A stretch of 64,000 nt of DNA from Selenomonadales bacterium (GTDB lineage Bacteria > Bacillota > Negativicutes > Sporomusales > UBA7701): the NCBI GenBank assembly GCA_018434945.1, contig JAHDOI010000019.1:1-64000 (forward strand). The letters run 5' to 3'. Below the pieces are notes generated by a model. The model was not told where the DNA came from. It saw only the letters and a list, made by a program, of their open reading frames with translations, and ran no database searches. Made by a program: the position numbers and the translations under genes. Of the stretch, positions 8,603-17,514 are shown one piece after another (position 1 is the first letter of the stretch; each line of letters begins with the position of its first letter).

Positions 8603-9175
8603 TTAACCAAACTTGATTACCCCCGCCTCCATACTCTCGATCACAGCCAGCGCCTCTATTCGTATGCCCTCGGCCCGGAGCTCCTGGCCGCCCCCCTGAA
8701 AACGCTTCTCAATGACGATGCCCGCGCCGGCGAGCTTCGCTCCAGCCTGCCGCACGATCTTCACAAGTCCGCCTAAGGCTTCCCCGTGAGCCAGGAAATC
8801 GTCCACGATCAGCACCACATCCGAAGAAATCAGGTACTTTGGGGCAACGGTGATATGCACCGACTCGCGGCGTGTGAACGAAAAAATCTCCGCCGAAAAC
8901 AGCTCGCCCTGCTGCGTCACAGCCTGCTTCTTCTTCGCGAACACGACCGGCACGCCCATCGCCAGGCCGGCCGCGGCCGCCACGGCGATCCCCGAGGCTT
9001 CCACCGTCAGCACCTTGGTCACGCCCGCGCCCGCGAAGCGGCTGGCGATTTCCTGCCCCATCCGCTGGATAAAAGCAGGATCGATCTGATGATTGAGAAA
9101 AGAATCCACCTTGAGGATATCGCGGCCGATCACTTCGCCGTCAGCCACGATCCGTTCGCGCAACTCCTGCATCAT
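8603..9175 (-). CDS. xpt: Xanthine phosphoribosyltransferase
   Basis: 190 residues, the normal Xpt length. It converts xanthine and PRPP into XMP for purine salvage. The PRPP-binding motif VLIVDDFLAHGEA is clear, along with VDSFLNHQIDP near the N-terminus and FAKKKQAVTQ in the middle, all typical of Bacillus-type Xpt. The start is ATG behind AAGGAG. It is the last member of the nucleoside ABC importer operon (12 bp after the second permease gene), so imported purines would pass directly to salvage. No purine riboswitch is seen before the operon. Confidence 0.95.
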   Translation of the reverse strand: MMQELRERIVADGEVIGRDILKVDSFLNHQIDPAFIQRMGQEIASRFAGAGVTKVLTVEASGIAVAAAAGLAMGVPVVFAKKKQAVTQQGELFSAEIFSFTRRESVHITVAPKYLISSDVVLIVDDFLAHGEALGGLVKIVRQAGAKLAGAGIVIEKRFQGGGQELRAEGIRIEALAVIESMEAGVIKFG

Positions 9176-9187
9176 TCGCTCCTTATA

Positions 9188-10120
9188 TCATCGGTCTTCC
9201 CGGTCGTACGGCAACCCCAGGGCCCCCGGCGGCACGACCCGGCCGCCGCTCTTGGCCATCAGCAGCGTAAGCACCAGGATGGTGAACAGATACGGCATCA
9301 TACTTAAGAAAAACGTCGGCACCGTCACGCCCAGCACCTGAAGATTAAAGCCCAGCGCGTCCACGCCGCCGAACAGGTACGACCCGATCAGCGCCCGCCA
9401 CGGATCCCACAGGGCGAAAACCACCAGCGCCACAGCGATCCAGCCCCGTCCGGCCGTCATATTCTCCAGCCAGCTCGGCGCATAGGCCAGCGACAGATAC
9501 GCCCCGCCCACGCCGCACAGCATCCCGCCGGCGATCACATACAGATGCCTGAGCGAAAACACCTTGAAGCCCAGCGCGTCGGCAGCCGCCGGATTTTCGC
9601 CGATCGCCCGCAGGATAAGGCCGGGCCGCGTGCGGTAAATGAAAAACGCCATCGCCGGCACCAGCAGGTAACTGGCGTAAACAAGCACATCATGCCGGAA
9701 CAGAATCGGCCCGATATAAGGGATATCCGACAACGGCCCCAATGTCGTCGCCTTGAAAGCCTGCGGCACCGGCATGCCGATGTACGACTTGCCCAAATAC
9801 CCCGACAGACCTGTGCCAAAAAGCGTCAACGCCAGGCCGCTCACCGTCTGGTTGGCCCGCAGCGTGATAGTCAGCACACCATGGATGAAAGCCACGGCCC
9901 CGCCGGCCGCCATCGCGGCCAACAGACCCCACCAGCAGCTGCCGGTGGCCACGGCGGCGATAAAGCCCGACACCGCCCCCACAAGCATGATCCCCTCGAC
10001 ACCGAGGTTTAAAATACCGGCCCGTTCGGTAAGAAGCTCGCCGAGCGCCGCGTAGAGGATCGGCGTGCCCGCGGTCACGGCGGCCGCGAGAATGGATATG
10101 ATTATCGACTGCTCACTCAT
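9188..10120 (-). CDS. Nucleoside ABC transporter permease (NupQ/YufQ type)
   Basis: 310 residues with about 9 membrane segments. The start at ATG 10120 overlaps the stop of the upstream permease (ATGAGTGA) and gives the normal family length. Conserved phrases: TPILYAALGELLTERAGILN, LGVEGIMLVGAVSGF, LTLFGTGLSGYLGKS and AIGENPAAADALGF. This family pairs with the permease at 10113-11192, the ATPase at 11176-12714 and the BMP-type lipoprotein at 12799-13905 to import nucleosides. Confidence 0.92.
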   Translation of the reverse strand: MSEQSIIISILAAAVTAGTPILYAALGELLTERAGILNLGVEGIMLVGAVSGFIAAVATGSCWWGLLAAMAAGGAVAFIHGVLTITLRANQTVSGLALTLFGTGLSGYLGKSYIGMPVPQAFKATTLGPLSDIPYIGPILFRHDVLVYASYLLVPAMAFFIYRTRPGLILRAIGENPAAADALGFKVFSLRHLYVIAGGMLCGVGGAYLSLAYAPSWLENMTAGRGWIAVALVVFALWDPWRALIGSYLFGGVDALGFNLQVLGVTVPTFFLSMMPYLFTILVLTLLMAKSGGRVVPPGALGLPYDREDR

Positions 10121-11192
10121 CCGCCTTTTCCGCTCCCTTCGAGTTCGGGAAAACAACCCGATAATTGGCGAACATCTCGCCGCCGATCACGAAAAACAGC
10201 ACAGCCCCCTGGATCATCGCCACCATAGACGCCGGCACCCCGAAGGTCTGCACGATATAACCGCCCACCTGCAGCACGCCGAACATCCCGGCCACCAGCA
10301 CGATCGCGACCGGGTTCAGCCGCGCCAGCCAGGCCACGATTATCGCCGTATACCCGTAGCCCGGGCTCAGGCCCGGCTGCAGCCGTCCGGCGATGCCGCT
10401 CACCTCCGTCATGCCGGCCAGGCCGCACACCGCGCCGGACAGCGCCATCACCAAAAGCATGTTGCGCTTGATATCCATGCCCGCATAGCGAGCCGCCCGT
10501 TCGCTCGAGCCGATAACCTTTATCTCGTAGCCCCAGCGGGAATTGCGGAAAATAACGATGAACAGAACCACCAGCGCCAGCGCCAGCAGCAAGCCGACGT
10601 GGATGCGCGAGCCGCCGAAGGTCGGCAGCAGCGCCGCCGGCGGGAACTCCGCCGTCAGCGGGAAATTGAATCCCTTGGGATCCCGCCAGGGACCGTAAAC
10701 GAAATAGTTGACCAATAGTATGCCCACATAATTGAGCATCAACGTCGTGATAATCTCGTTAACCCGCCACTTCACCTTAAGATACGCCGGTCCCAGCGCC
10801 CAAAGCGCCCCCGCGGCCATGCCCAGAAGCAGCATCATCGGCAGCATGATAAACACCGGCAGATCAGGAAAAGTCAGCGGCACCCAGGTCGCGGCGAACG
10901 CACCCAGATAAAATTGCCCCTCCGCCCCGATATTCCAAAGCTGCATGCGGAAAGCCAACGAAATGCCGAGGCCGCAAAGCATCAGCGGGATCGCCTTGAC
11001 CGTCGTCTCCGACAGGCCGTACGCCGATCCCAGCGCCCCCTCCAGCATCGCGAAATACAGTTCGAAGGGATGGCGGCCGGTGAGTGCCAGGAAAGCCGCA
11101 CAGAACAGCAGCGCCAGAATAACCGAAACCACCGGCACCGCCACCGTCATGAGCGGTGAAGGCGCCAGGCGCTTTTCAAATCTGATACGCAT
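10113..11192 (-). CDS. Nucleoside ABC transporter permease (NupP/YufP type)
   Basis: 359 residues, inner-membrane permease of the BranchED-chain/ribose-like type. Motifs: GLGISLAFRMQLWNIGAEGQ, RVNEIITTLMLNYVGILLVN, KVIGSSERAARYAGMDIKR and GYGYTAIIVAWLARLNP. It overlaps the ATPase gene upstream by 17 bp and the second permease gene downstream by 8 bp, so the three are translationally coupled. Confidence 0.93.
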   Translation of the reverse strand: MRIRFEKRLAPSPLMTVAVPVVSVILALLFCAAFLALTGRHPFELYFAMLEGALGSAYGLSETTVKAIPLMLCGLGISLAFRMQLWNIGAEGQFYLGAFAATWVPLTFPDLPVFIMLPMMLLLGMAAGALWALGPAYLKVKWRVNEIITTLMLNYVGILLVNYFVYGPWRDPKGFNFPLTAEFPPAALLPTFGGSRIHVGLLLALALVVLFIVIFRNSRWGYEIKVIGSSERAARYAGMDIKRNMLLVMALSGAVCGLAGMTEVSGIAGRLQPGLSPGYGYTAIIVAWLARLNPVAIVLVAGMFGVLQVGGYIVQTFGVPASMVAMIQGAVLFFVIGGEMFANYRVVFPNSKGAEKADE

Positions 11193-12714
11193 CGGCCTCT
11201 CCTCCCTCCGTCCCCGACCCGGCCATCAGCAGCCCGATCCTTTCGATATCCGCCTCTTCCACAGGAAACTCGCCCACCAGGCGTCCGTTATACAGCACGC
11301 CGACCCGGTCGGCCAGCTTCATTATCTCGTCGAGATCCTCGGAAATAAGCAGCACGGCAGTCTTCTCGGCCTTCAGATCAAGCAGCAGGCGATGTACCGC
11401 CTCCGTCGCCCCCACATCGAGTCCGCGGGCCGGATACACCACCACCATCAGCTTCGGCTTCTCGGCGATCTCCCTGGCCAACAGCAAGCGCTGCAGATGG
11501 CCGCCCGACAGCATCTTCACCGGCTGGTCGAGGCTGGAAACCTTCACCTTATACTCTTTGACAAGCTTGGCCGCCCGCTCCTTGATCGCCTTGCTGTCCA
11601 GCAGCCAGCGGCCGGAAAACTCCGGCTGCTGGTAGCTTTTGAGCAGCAGATTCTCAAGCACCGACAGCTCGGGCACCAGGCCGACCCCGAGGCGGTCCTC
11701 CGGCACATAACTCACACCGCGGGCGATCATATCGGCCGGGCGAGAATTCGTCACATCCTCGTCATACAGCCTGATCGTCCCGTCCGCCACCCGGCGCAGA
11801 CCGGTGATCACCTCGGCCAGCTCCCGCTGTCCGTTGCCGGCGACCCCGGCGATGCCGAAAATCTCCCCTTCGTTGATAGTCAGCGACAGGTCCTTAAGCC
11901 CATACATCCCCATATCGTTGAAGGCGACCGCCTTTTGCACTTCCAACACCGGCCGGCCTTCCGGCATAACACCCCGCTCGTACTGGGAAACGACATCCCG
12001 GCCGACCATCATCCATACAAGCTTCTTCGTATCGAGCTCATTGCGGCCCAAAACGCCGGTCACCCTGCCGCCGCGCAGCACCGTGACCCGGTCGGCCAGT
12101 TCATAAACCTCGTTGAGCTTATGGGTAATAAAAACGATCGCGCAGCCGTCGGCCGCCATCTTGCGGAGCGTCTTGAACATCTCCGCCGCTTCCTGCGGGG
12201 TCAGCACAGCCGTAGGCTCGTCGAGGATCAGCACCCGCGAGCCGTGATAAAGCATGCGGACGATCTCCACCCGCTGCTTCTCCCCCACCGAAAGCTGCCA
12301 CACGCTCGCCTCCGGCTTTATCGCCAAGCCGTATTTATCGCCAAGTTCGGCGATATCGGCCGTCATTTTCTCTGTTGATAGCATGAACGAGCCATGCTGC
12401 CCGCTCATCGCGATATTCTCGGCCACCGAAAACGGCTCCACAAGCTTGAAGTGCTGGTGGACCATGCCGATACCGCAGGCGATGGCATCGCGCGGCGAAC
12501 GGAAGCGCTTCTCCTCGCCCTCCACGCAGATCGTGCCGCCGTCAGGCTTGTACAACCCTGACAGAACGCACATCAGCGTACTCTTCCCCGAGCCGTTCTC
12601 CCCAAGCAAGGCGTGGATTTCGCCCGGGTAAATATCCATGTCGATATTATCGTTGGCCAGCACGCCGGGGAACCGTTTATACATCCCCCGCATCGTGATA
12701 ATCGGCTTTAGCAT
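11176..12714 (-). CDS. Nucleoside ABC transporter ATPase (NupO/YufO type)
   Basis: 512 residues with two ABC domains in tandem. First: Walker A GENGSGKS (about 38-45), signature LSVGEKQRVEIVRML, Walker B VLILDEPTAVLTP. Second: degenerate Walker A GVAGNGQRELAEVI, signature MLSGGHLQRLLLAREI and a weakened Walker B (LMVVVYPARGLD). This layout is usual for sugar and nucleoside importers. It energises uptake through the two permeases downstream. It is 84 bp after the binding-protein gene, with a hairpin in the gap. Confidence 0.94.
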   Translation of the reverse strand: MLKPIITMRGMYKRFPGVLANDNIDMDIYPGEIHALLGENGSGKSTLMCVLSGLYKPDGGTICVEGEEKRFRSPRDAIACGIGMVHQHFKLVEPFSVAENIAMSGQHGSFMLSTEKMTADIAELGDKYGLAIKPEASVWQLSVGEKQRVEIVRMLYHGSRVLILDEPTAVLTPQEAAEMFKTLRKMAADGCAIVFITHKLNEVYELADRVTVLRGGRVTGVLGRNELDTKKLVWMMVGRDVVSQYERGVMPEGRPVLEVQKAVAFNDMGMYGLKDLSLTINEGEIFGIAGVAGNGQRELAEVITGLRRVADGTIRLYDEDVTNSRPADMIARGVSYVPEDRLGVGLVPELSVLENLLLKSYQQPEFSGRWLLDSKAIKERAAKLVKEYKVKVSSLDQPVKMLSGGHLQRLLLAREIAEKPKLMVVVYPARGLDVGATEAVHRLLLDLKAEKTAVLLISEDLDEIMKLADRVGVLYNGRLVGEFPVEEADIERIGLLMAGSGTEGGEADAYQI

Positions 12715-12739
12715 GCATTTCCTCCGCTGGCTAAAACAC

Positions 12740-12772
12740 AGAGCGCCGGCAGGCCGAAGCCTGCCAGCTCTC
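12740..12772 (-). terminator. Intercistronic hairpin between binding-protein and ATPase genes
   Basis: Arms GCCGGCAGG and CCTGCCAGC extended by AGAGC/GCTCT around a 6-base loop, with GTGTTTT after the stem. Such structures downstream of the binding-protein gene usually permit partial read-through, giving more binding protein than membrane components. Confidence 0.5.
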
Positions 12773-12798
12773 CGTCAAGCGCATTATTTTTGCAATCC

Positions 12799-13905
12799 TT
12801 ATTTAGGTATCGTGCCGTCTACGCCTTCGACAAACCAGGTCCAGCCCAACTGATCCTTGTCAGACATCACCTGTCCGGCCGGCACCTTGACCGCGCCGCT
12901 CTGATCCTTCAGCGGCCCGGCAAAAATCTTCAGGTCGCCCTTAACGATCTTAGCCTTCGCGTCGGCGATCAGCTTCTTGGTGTCCTCCTGAACCATCGGT
13001 CCGAGAGGCGCGATATCGGCGATGCCGTCGCTCATGTGGCCCCAGTACTGCTCGCTCTTCCAGGTGCCCTTCTTGACGGAATCGATGACCTTCACATAAT
13101 ACGGGCCCCAGTTCCAGACCGCCGAAGTCAGCACAGCCTTGGGCGCCATCTTGCTCATATCGGTGTTATAACCGACGCTGAACTTGCCCTTCTCCTCGGC
13201 TGCCTGTTGCGGTCCGGGGGTATCCTGATGCTGCGCGATAACGTCGGCGCCGGCATCAAGCAGCGAAACCGCGGCTTGCTTCTCCTTGGCAGGATCGTAC
13301 CACGTATTGGTCCAGATAACCTTGACCTTGGCATTCGGATTGACCGAACGTACGCCCAGAGTGAAACCGTTGATGCCACGGACTACCTCCGGAATCGGGA
13401 AAGCGGCCACATAGCCGATAACATTGCTCTTCGTAGCCTTGCCGGCCGCGATACCGGTCAGGTAGCGGGCTTCCTCGATGCGGCCGAAGTAAGTGCCGAC
13501 ATTCGCCGCGGTCTTAAAGCCCGAACAATGCATGAACACCACATTGGGATACTTCTTCGCGACGTTGATCGTCGGGTCCATATATCCGAAGCTGGTGGTG
13601 AAAATTACCTTATGTCCCTGCTCCGCGAGCTGGGTGATAACCCTCTCGGAGTCGGCGCCTTCCGGCACGGATTCGATAATCGTCGACTGGATATCCGGCA
13701 TTTTCTCCATGAGATACTTGCGGCCCTGTTCGTGAGCGTAAGTCCAGCCAGCGTCGCCGACCGGCCCGATGTACACGAAAGCCACCTTCATCTTCTCCGG
13801 GGCTGCCGGTGCAGCCGGCTTCTTATCGCCGCCGCCGCAGCCTCCCAGCACCAGCGCGGCCGCAAAAACCAACGCCAGAGCCAGAATAACATACCTGTTT
13901 CTCAT
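12799..13905 (-). CDS. BMP-family nucleoside-binding lipoprotein
   Basis: 368 residues. ATG 13905 has AGGAGGT 10 nt upstream and directly begins a lipoprotein signal (ALVLGGCGG). The mature part is a periplasmic-binding fold of the basic membrane protein (Med/PnrA) family: KVAFVYIGPVGDAGWTYAHE, VIFTTSFGYMDPTINVAKKY, GRIEEARYLTGIAAGKATKS and ADVIAQHQDTPGPQQAAEE. It captures purine nucleosides outside the membrane for the ABC importer encoded downstream. The 160 bp before it hold the operon promoter region; I found no purine riboswitch there. Confidence 0.94.
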   Translation of the reverse strand: MRNRYVILALALVFAAALVLGGCGGGDKKPAAPAAPEKMKVAFVYIGPVGDAGWTYAHEQGRKYLMEKMPDIQSTIIESVPEGADSERVITQLAEQGHKVIFTTSFGYMDPTINVAKKYPNVVFMHCSGFKTAANVGTYFGRIEEARYLTGIAAGKATKSNVIGYVAAFPIPEVVRGINGFTLGVRSVNPNAKVKVIWTNTWYDPAKEKQAAVSLLDAGADVIAQHQDTPGPQQAAEEKGKFSVGYNTDMSKMAPKAVLTSAVWNWGPYYVKVIDSVKKGTWKSEQYWGHMSDGIADIAPLGPMVQEDTKKLIADAKAKIVKGDLKIFAGPLKDQSGAVKVPAGQVMSDKDQLGWTWFVEGVDGTIPK

Positions 13906-14065
13906 TCCCGATTTGACCTCCTGTTCGTGTTTTACGACATGGAAAAGCATTACTAGACAACGATTCACCGCGCAGGCACTTTCCCCCTGCTCGCCACAGG
14001 AAAAAAACCAACTTTTTTTTGCACCGCTGCACCCGTACCGAGAGCGGCGGAAGAGCGTCACAGTC

Positions 14066-15118
14066 CTAAAGCGCCTCGAACGAATTCTTCACGAAATAAA
14101 ACAGGTTCTCCAGCTTGGCGGTCGGCGTAAACACCCTCATATCGACTGGTTTCGTCAATTGCCCGGCCAGATCCTGGGCCATCGGCGGCAACGCCAGGAA
14201 ACTGACCGTCGAACGGTGCACCGCGCCCCCCAGCGGCGTCAGCAGCGGTGCGCCGTGTACAGGCTCGCGGCTGACCGCGTACAAGCCGTAATCATACCTC
14301 GCCAGCTCCTTCACCGCCGCCGGCACACGCCCCTGCGGCCCGCCGCCCGGATCCTTCCCGCCCGTCATCAGCAACACCGGAGCATCATAAGACGCCAGCC
14401 AATCGGCCGTGCCCTTAAGCAGCGCCAGGCCAAAATCCGCCACGGCAAGGCGTACCAGCGAACCTGCGGCCCGGTAATCCGCCAGCAGCAGCGGCTTCAC
14501 CAGCGGACCGTCGCCGAGATACAAAGCCAAGCCAGCGGCCGACTCGCCTGTGGAACAGACCGGCGCCTCGATATTCGAAAACCCGTTCATGGCCGCCCCG
14601 GCGCGCAACTGCTTGTACTCCAGCGGCGCAGGCTCCAGCGCCGTCACCGCCACCCCGTTCTGAGCGGCCAGAAATGAATAATAACCGTTGCCAGCCCCCA
14701 CCTCCAAAAGATACTCCAGATAAGGAAGCAGCCGCAAAACAAGCAGCGTCTCCCCCACCTCAGACACGCCCCGCGCCAGCGGTTCCCAGTCGCCCCACCC
14801 GTCGGTGACGAGATCGAACCCGAACAGCGTCCGGCAGGCAATGCTCTCAGTGCGCGACAGGCCGAGCGGCCCGTTAAGCACCGGCCCGTCCAGCAGCCAC
14901 TGCCGCCCGTAGCCGGTCCGGCGTAGCAGCGACAGCACCAGCCGGTCGCCCGTCCCGGCGGCGTCATCATATTCATACCAGCACAACTGAAGGCAGACCG
15001 ACTTCCATATCTGTCGGTAATTATCCGACCAGCGGTCGTCCGTCAAGCGGGCGCAGACCTGTCCATGGTAATAGTCTATCTCGCCGAGCAGATACTCATT
15101 ACGGGCCAGAAAACTCAT
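14066..15118 (-). CDS. SAM-dependent methyltransferase-like protein
   Basis: 350 residues from ATG 15118 behind GGGAGAGG. The central part carries the Gly-rich SAM-binding motif LLEVGAGNGYYSFLAAQNG, followed by the acidic end of strand 2 (VTALEPAPLEY), as in class I and FkbM-like methyltransferases. The N-terminal 150 residues and the C-terminus match nothing I know. The substrate is unknown. It lies 43 bp after a small membrane-protein gene on the same strand. Confidence 0.75.
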   Translation of the reverse strand: MSFLARNEYLLGEIDYYHGQVCARLTDDRWSDNYRQIWKSVCLQLCWYEYDDAAGTGDRLVLSLLRRTGYGRQWLLDGPVLNGPLGLSRTESIACRTLFGFDLVTDGWGDWEPLARGVSEVGETLLVLRLLPYLEYLLEVGAGNGYYSFLAAQNGVAVTALEPAPLEYKQLRAGAAMNGFSNIEAPVCSTGESAAGLALYLGDGPLVKPLLLADYRAAGSLVRLAVADFGLALLKGTADWLASYDAPVLLMTGGKDPGGGPQGRVPAAVKELARYDYGLYAVSREPVHGAPLLTPLGGAVHRSTVSFLALPPMAQDLAGQLTKPVDMRVFTPTAKLENLFYFVKNSFEAL

Positions 15119-15161
15119 CAGAACCTCTCCCGAAAAAAATCGCCGCCCGCGGCTCAGTACA

Positions 15162-15464
15162 TCAACCGATCCGGCTAAGCACGCCGACAAAAGAAGCGAA
15201 CGATGCCCCAACCGCCGCCAGAACGCAATATGGCACCAGGCTCACCGCCAGCGCCAGCCTCCCTCGCCCCCGCGCCCTCAACCTTCTCGTAACAAGGCTG
15301 AACACGACCACGGCCACGGGGTAAACGGCCAGATACGCCCAGAACAACCCAGCGGCAATCTGCGGCGTAAGAGCGCTATCGCCGATCAACTTCCCCAGAA
15401 AAAAAGCCAGATAAGCATACGGGAAAATCAACAGCCAACTCAGCCCCTCAGGCACCCGGCTCAT
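15162..15464 (-). CDS. Small membrane protein of unknown function
   Basis: 100 residues from ATG 15464 (AGGGGAT upstream); an in-frame TTG at 15518 is less likely. Three hydrophobic segments are visible (LLIFPYAYLAFFLGKLI; FWAYLAVYPVAVVVFSLV; LALAVSLVPYCVLAAVGASF) separated by an Arg-rich cytoplasmic loop. No family recognised. Probably cotranscribed with the methyltransferase-like gene. Confidence 0.65.
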   Translation of the reverse strand: MSRVPEGLSWLLIFPYAYLAFFLGKLIGDSALTPQIAAGLFWAYLAVYPVAVVVFSLVTRRLRARGRGRLALAVSLVPYCVLAAVGASFASFVGVLSRIG

Positions 15465-15614
15465 ACCATCCCCTGCTTTCCCGTCCGTTCGCGTTAATTC
15501 GTCGTATTCCGACACCAATAATTACTACACAAACACCGCGTATTCCTTCCAGTAACCCGAGACAGCCCAAATCGACCGCCCGCCGCCCCTGATAAAAACA
15601 CTGCCGAAAAAACC

Positions 15615-15667
15615 TTGCCAGCCATGAATAAAAACAATAAAATAGTAAATAGTAATATTACTATTTA
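15615..15667 (+). promoter_or_regulatory. Promoter and Zur-like operator of the zur-znuA operon
   Basis: -35 TTGCCA (15615-15620) and -10 TAAAAT (15638-15643) have a 17 bp spacer. The expected start point falls in a perfect 22 bp palindrome at 15646-15667, half-site TAAATAGTAAT joined to its complement, which ends at the Shine-Dalgarno sequence. The half-site resembles the Bacillus Zur box (AAATCGTAAT-N-ATTACGATTT) with one central base missing. Autoregulation by the encoded Fur-family protein is likely. Confidence 0.75.
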
Positions 15668-15678
15668 GGAGAATTATC

Positions 15679-16101
15679 ATGAACGACTTTTTGCGCCTCC
15701 TGCGTAATAAAGGCTTCAAACTAACCCCTCAGCGCCGCGCCGTCATAGAGGCCCTGCAGGCTTGCTCCCCCTTCCCCACCGCGCAGGAAATCCACCGCCA
15801 CGTCAAAAACAGGGCCCCCGACGTCAGCCTCGACACCGTATACCGCAACCTCACCCTCCTCATCCGCCTCGGCATCGTCAACCAGGTCAACCTGCCTGGC
15901 CGCAGCGGCAGCGTCTTCGAAATCGTCGACGGCAACCATCATCACCACCTCATCTGCCTATCCTGCGGTCATGCCGAGTGCATCGACTACTGCCCAGTCA
16001 TCCCCCAAAAAATCGCCCAGGCGGAAGAACGCGGCTTCACAGTCGTCTCCCATTCCCTCGAATTCTACGGTTACTGCCGCGCCTGCCGTCCAGCGGGCTG
16101 A
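15679..16101 (+). CDS. Fur-family metalloregulator, probably the zinc regulator Zur
   Basis: 140 residues. N-terminal winged helix: LRNKGFKLTPQRRAVIEAL, SLDTVYRNLTLLIRLGIV. C-terminal metal and dimer domain: DGNHHHHLICLSCGHAECI and the second Cys pair YCRACRP, giving the structural CxxC...CxxC zinc site of Fur, Zur and PerR. Assignment to Zur rests on the next gene, a zinc-binding lipoprotein 17 bp downstream, and on the Zur-like palindrome at the promoter. Fur or PerR specificity cannot be excluded from sequence alone. Confidence 0.88.
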   Translation: MNDFLRLLRNKGFKLTPQRRAVIEALQACSPFPTAQEIHRHVKNRAPDVSLDTVYRNLTLLIRLGIVNQVNLPGRSGSVFEIVDGNHHHHLICLSCGHAECIDYCPVIPQKIAQAEERGFTVVSHSLEFYGYCRACRPAG

Positions 16102-16118
16102 GAAACAGGAGGCTTCCC

Positions 16119-17081
16119 ATGAACCGGATTCAAAAACAGTGCCTTATCGTCGCCCTCACCCTCATGCTCGCGCTCACCCTCGGCTGCGGCGCCAAAACCG
16201 GCACCCCTGCCCAAACGGCACCGCCCGCCAAACTCAAAATTGTCGCCTCCGTCTACCCCGTCTACGAATTCGCCCGCCAGGTGGGCGGCGACAAAATCGA
16301 ACTCACCCAACTTGTTCCGCCTGGCGCCGAGCCCCACGATTGGGAACCCACCGCCAAAGAAATCGTCGCCATCCGGGCAGCGCGCCTCTTCCTCTACCAT
16401 GGTGCCGGCTTCGAAGCCATCGACAAACTCCTCACTGCCGAAACCCTCGGCGCCACCAAGGCAATCGCCGTCAGCCAGGGAATCCCGGCGCTTAAACCCG
16501 ACAGCCACGACCATCACCACGGCAGCGGCGACAAAATCGCCAACCCCCACAGCCACCACACCGACGCCCATATGTGGCTCGACCCTCTCCTCGCTCGGAA
16601 AGAAGTCGAAACAATCGCCGCCGCCCTCGCCGAAGCCGACCCTCCCAACGCCGACTACTACAGCCGGAACGCGGCGAACTACATACAAGAGCTTATCAAA
16701 CTCGACCAAGAATACCAAACCGCACTCGCCGGCCTGCCTCGCCGCGAAATCGTCACCAGCCACGCCGCCTTCGGCTACCTCGCCGCGCGCTACCGCCTCA
16801 AACAGCTGCCGATAATGGGCCTCTCCCCCGACAGCGAACCCACCCCGGAAAAAATGGCCTCGGTCGTCAAATTCTGCCGCGAGCACCAGGTCAAATACAT
16901 CTTCTTCGAAACGATCGTAAGCCCCAGGCTGGCCGAAACCATCGCCCGCGAAACCGGCGCCAGCCTCCTCGTCCTAAACCCCGTCGAAAACCTCACCCCC
17001 GAAGAAGTGCAGCAGGGCAAAAACTACCTCGGCATCATGCGCAACAACCTCGCCAACCTCAAAATAGCCCTCGCCCAATAA
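16119..17081 (+). CDS. znuA: Zinc ABC transporter substrate-binding lipoprotein (ZnuA/AdcA family)
   Basis: 320 residues from ATG 16119 with AGGAGG 6 nt upstream. A lipoprotein signal ends at LTLGCGA. The cluster A-I metal-binding protein fold shows KIVASVYPVYEFARQVGGDK, PPGAEPHDWEPTAKE, an acidic/His-rich loop (HDHHHGSGDK, NPHSHHTDAHMWLDP), TSHAAFGYLAARY and FFETIVSPRLAETIA. The His-rich loop is typical of zinc-specific members. It would pass Zn2+ to a ZnuBC permease-ATPase, but no such genes follow, so the partners must be elsewhere. Confidence 0.93.
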   Translation: MNRIQKQCLIVALTLMLALTLGCGAKTGTPAQTAPPAKLKIVASVYPVYEFARQVGGDKIELTQLVPPGAEPHDWEPTAKEIVAIRAARLFLYHGAGFEAIDKLLTAETLGATKAIAVSQGIPALKPDSHDHHHGSGDKIANPHSHHTDAHMWLDPLLARKEVETIAAALAEADPPNADYYSRNAANYIQELIKLDQEYQTALAGLPRREIVTSHAAFGYLAARYRLKQLPIMGLSPDSEPTPEKMASVVKFCREHQVKYIFFETIVSPRLAETIARETGASLLVLNPVENLTPEEVQQGKNYLGIMRNNLANLKIALAQ

Positions 17082-17102
17082 ACAGCCTGCCCACAAACAG
17101 CG

Positions 17103-17129
17103 AAACCGGCACACACGAGTGCCGGTTTT
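17103..17129. terminator. Bidirectional terminator between znuA and the cupin gene
   Basis: Arms AAACCGGCAC and GTGCCGGTTT with a 6-base loop, ending TTTTCCGTTTCT on the plus strand. The genes on either side converge here. Confidence 0.8.
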
Positions 17130-17138
17130 CCGTTTCTC

Positions 17139-17468
17139 TCAATCGACGATAAACAACTTCGCCCCTGTCGCCGTCGACGACCGGTGCGGGTTGGCCCCGT
17201 CCGCCACCTGATAGCTAGTCCCGGCCGGCAGCGTGAACTTCCGGCCGTCGTCCAGCTCGGTGACCAACTCCCCTTCGAGCACCAGCAGCACATGACCGCG
17301 GTTGCACCAGTGATCGGCCAGATACCCGGGCGAATACTCCACCATCCGCACGCGGATATTGCCCATCTCAAAAGTGCGCCACAAAGCTTTCCCTGTCGCC
17401 CCGGGGTGCTCGGTCGCCGCCACCGTGCTCCAGTCGACCGTGCAGAATGGAACCTCCGTTATAACCAT
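17139..17468 (-). CDS. DHCW-motif cupin fold protein
   Basis: 109 residues from ATG 17468 (GGGAGGAG upstream). Recognised from MVITEVPFCTVDWSTV, TEHPGATGKALWRTFEMGNI, RVRMVEYSPGYLADHWCNRG (the DHCW-type motif), GHVLLVLEGELVTELDDGR and PHRSSTATGAKLFIVD. This is a single-domain cupin with likely metal ligands in DHW-C and H. Function unknown. It is the last gene of the operon with the GNAT-like and GntR genes, 46 bp after the GntR stop. Confidence 0.85.
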   Translation of the reverse strand: MVITEVPFCTVDWSTVAATEHPGATGKALWRTFEMGNIRVRMVEYSPGYLADHWCNRGHVLLVLEGELVTELDDGRKFTLPAGTSYQVADGANPHRSSTATGAKLFIVD

Positions 17469-17514
17469 CAAGCTCTCCTCCCTTACGCGTTCGCCGTTCC
17501 GCCGCCGCTGCCCG

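Noticed and set aside
13906..14065. Possible purine riboswitch before the nucleoside importer operon
   Set aside because: The conserved core of the purine riboswitch is not present in the 160 bp; only A/T runs and weak stems are seen.
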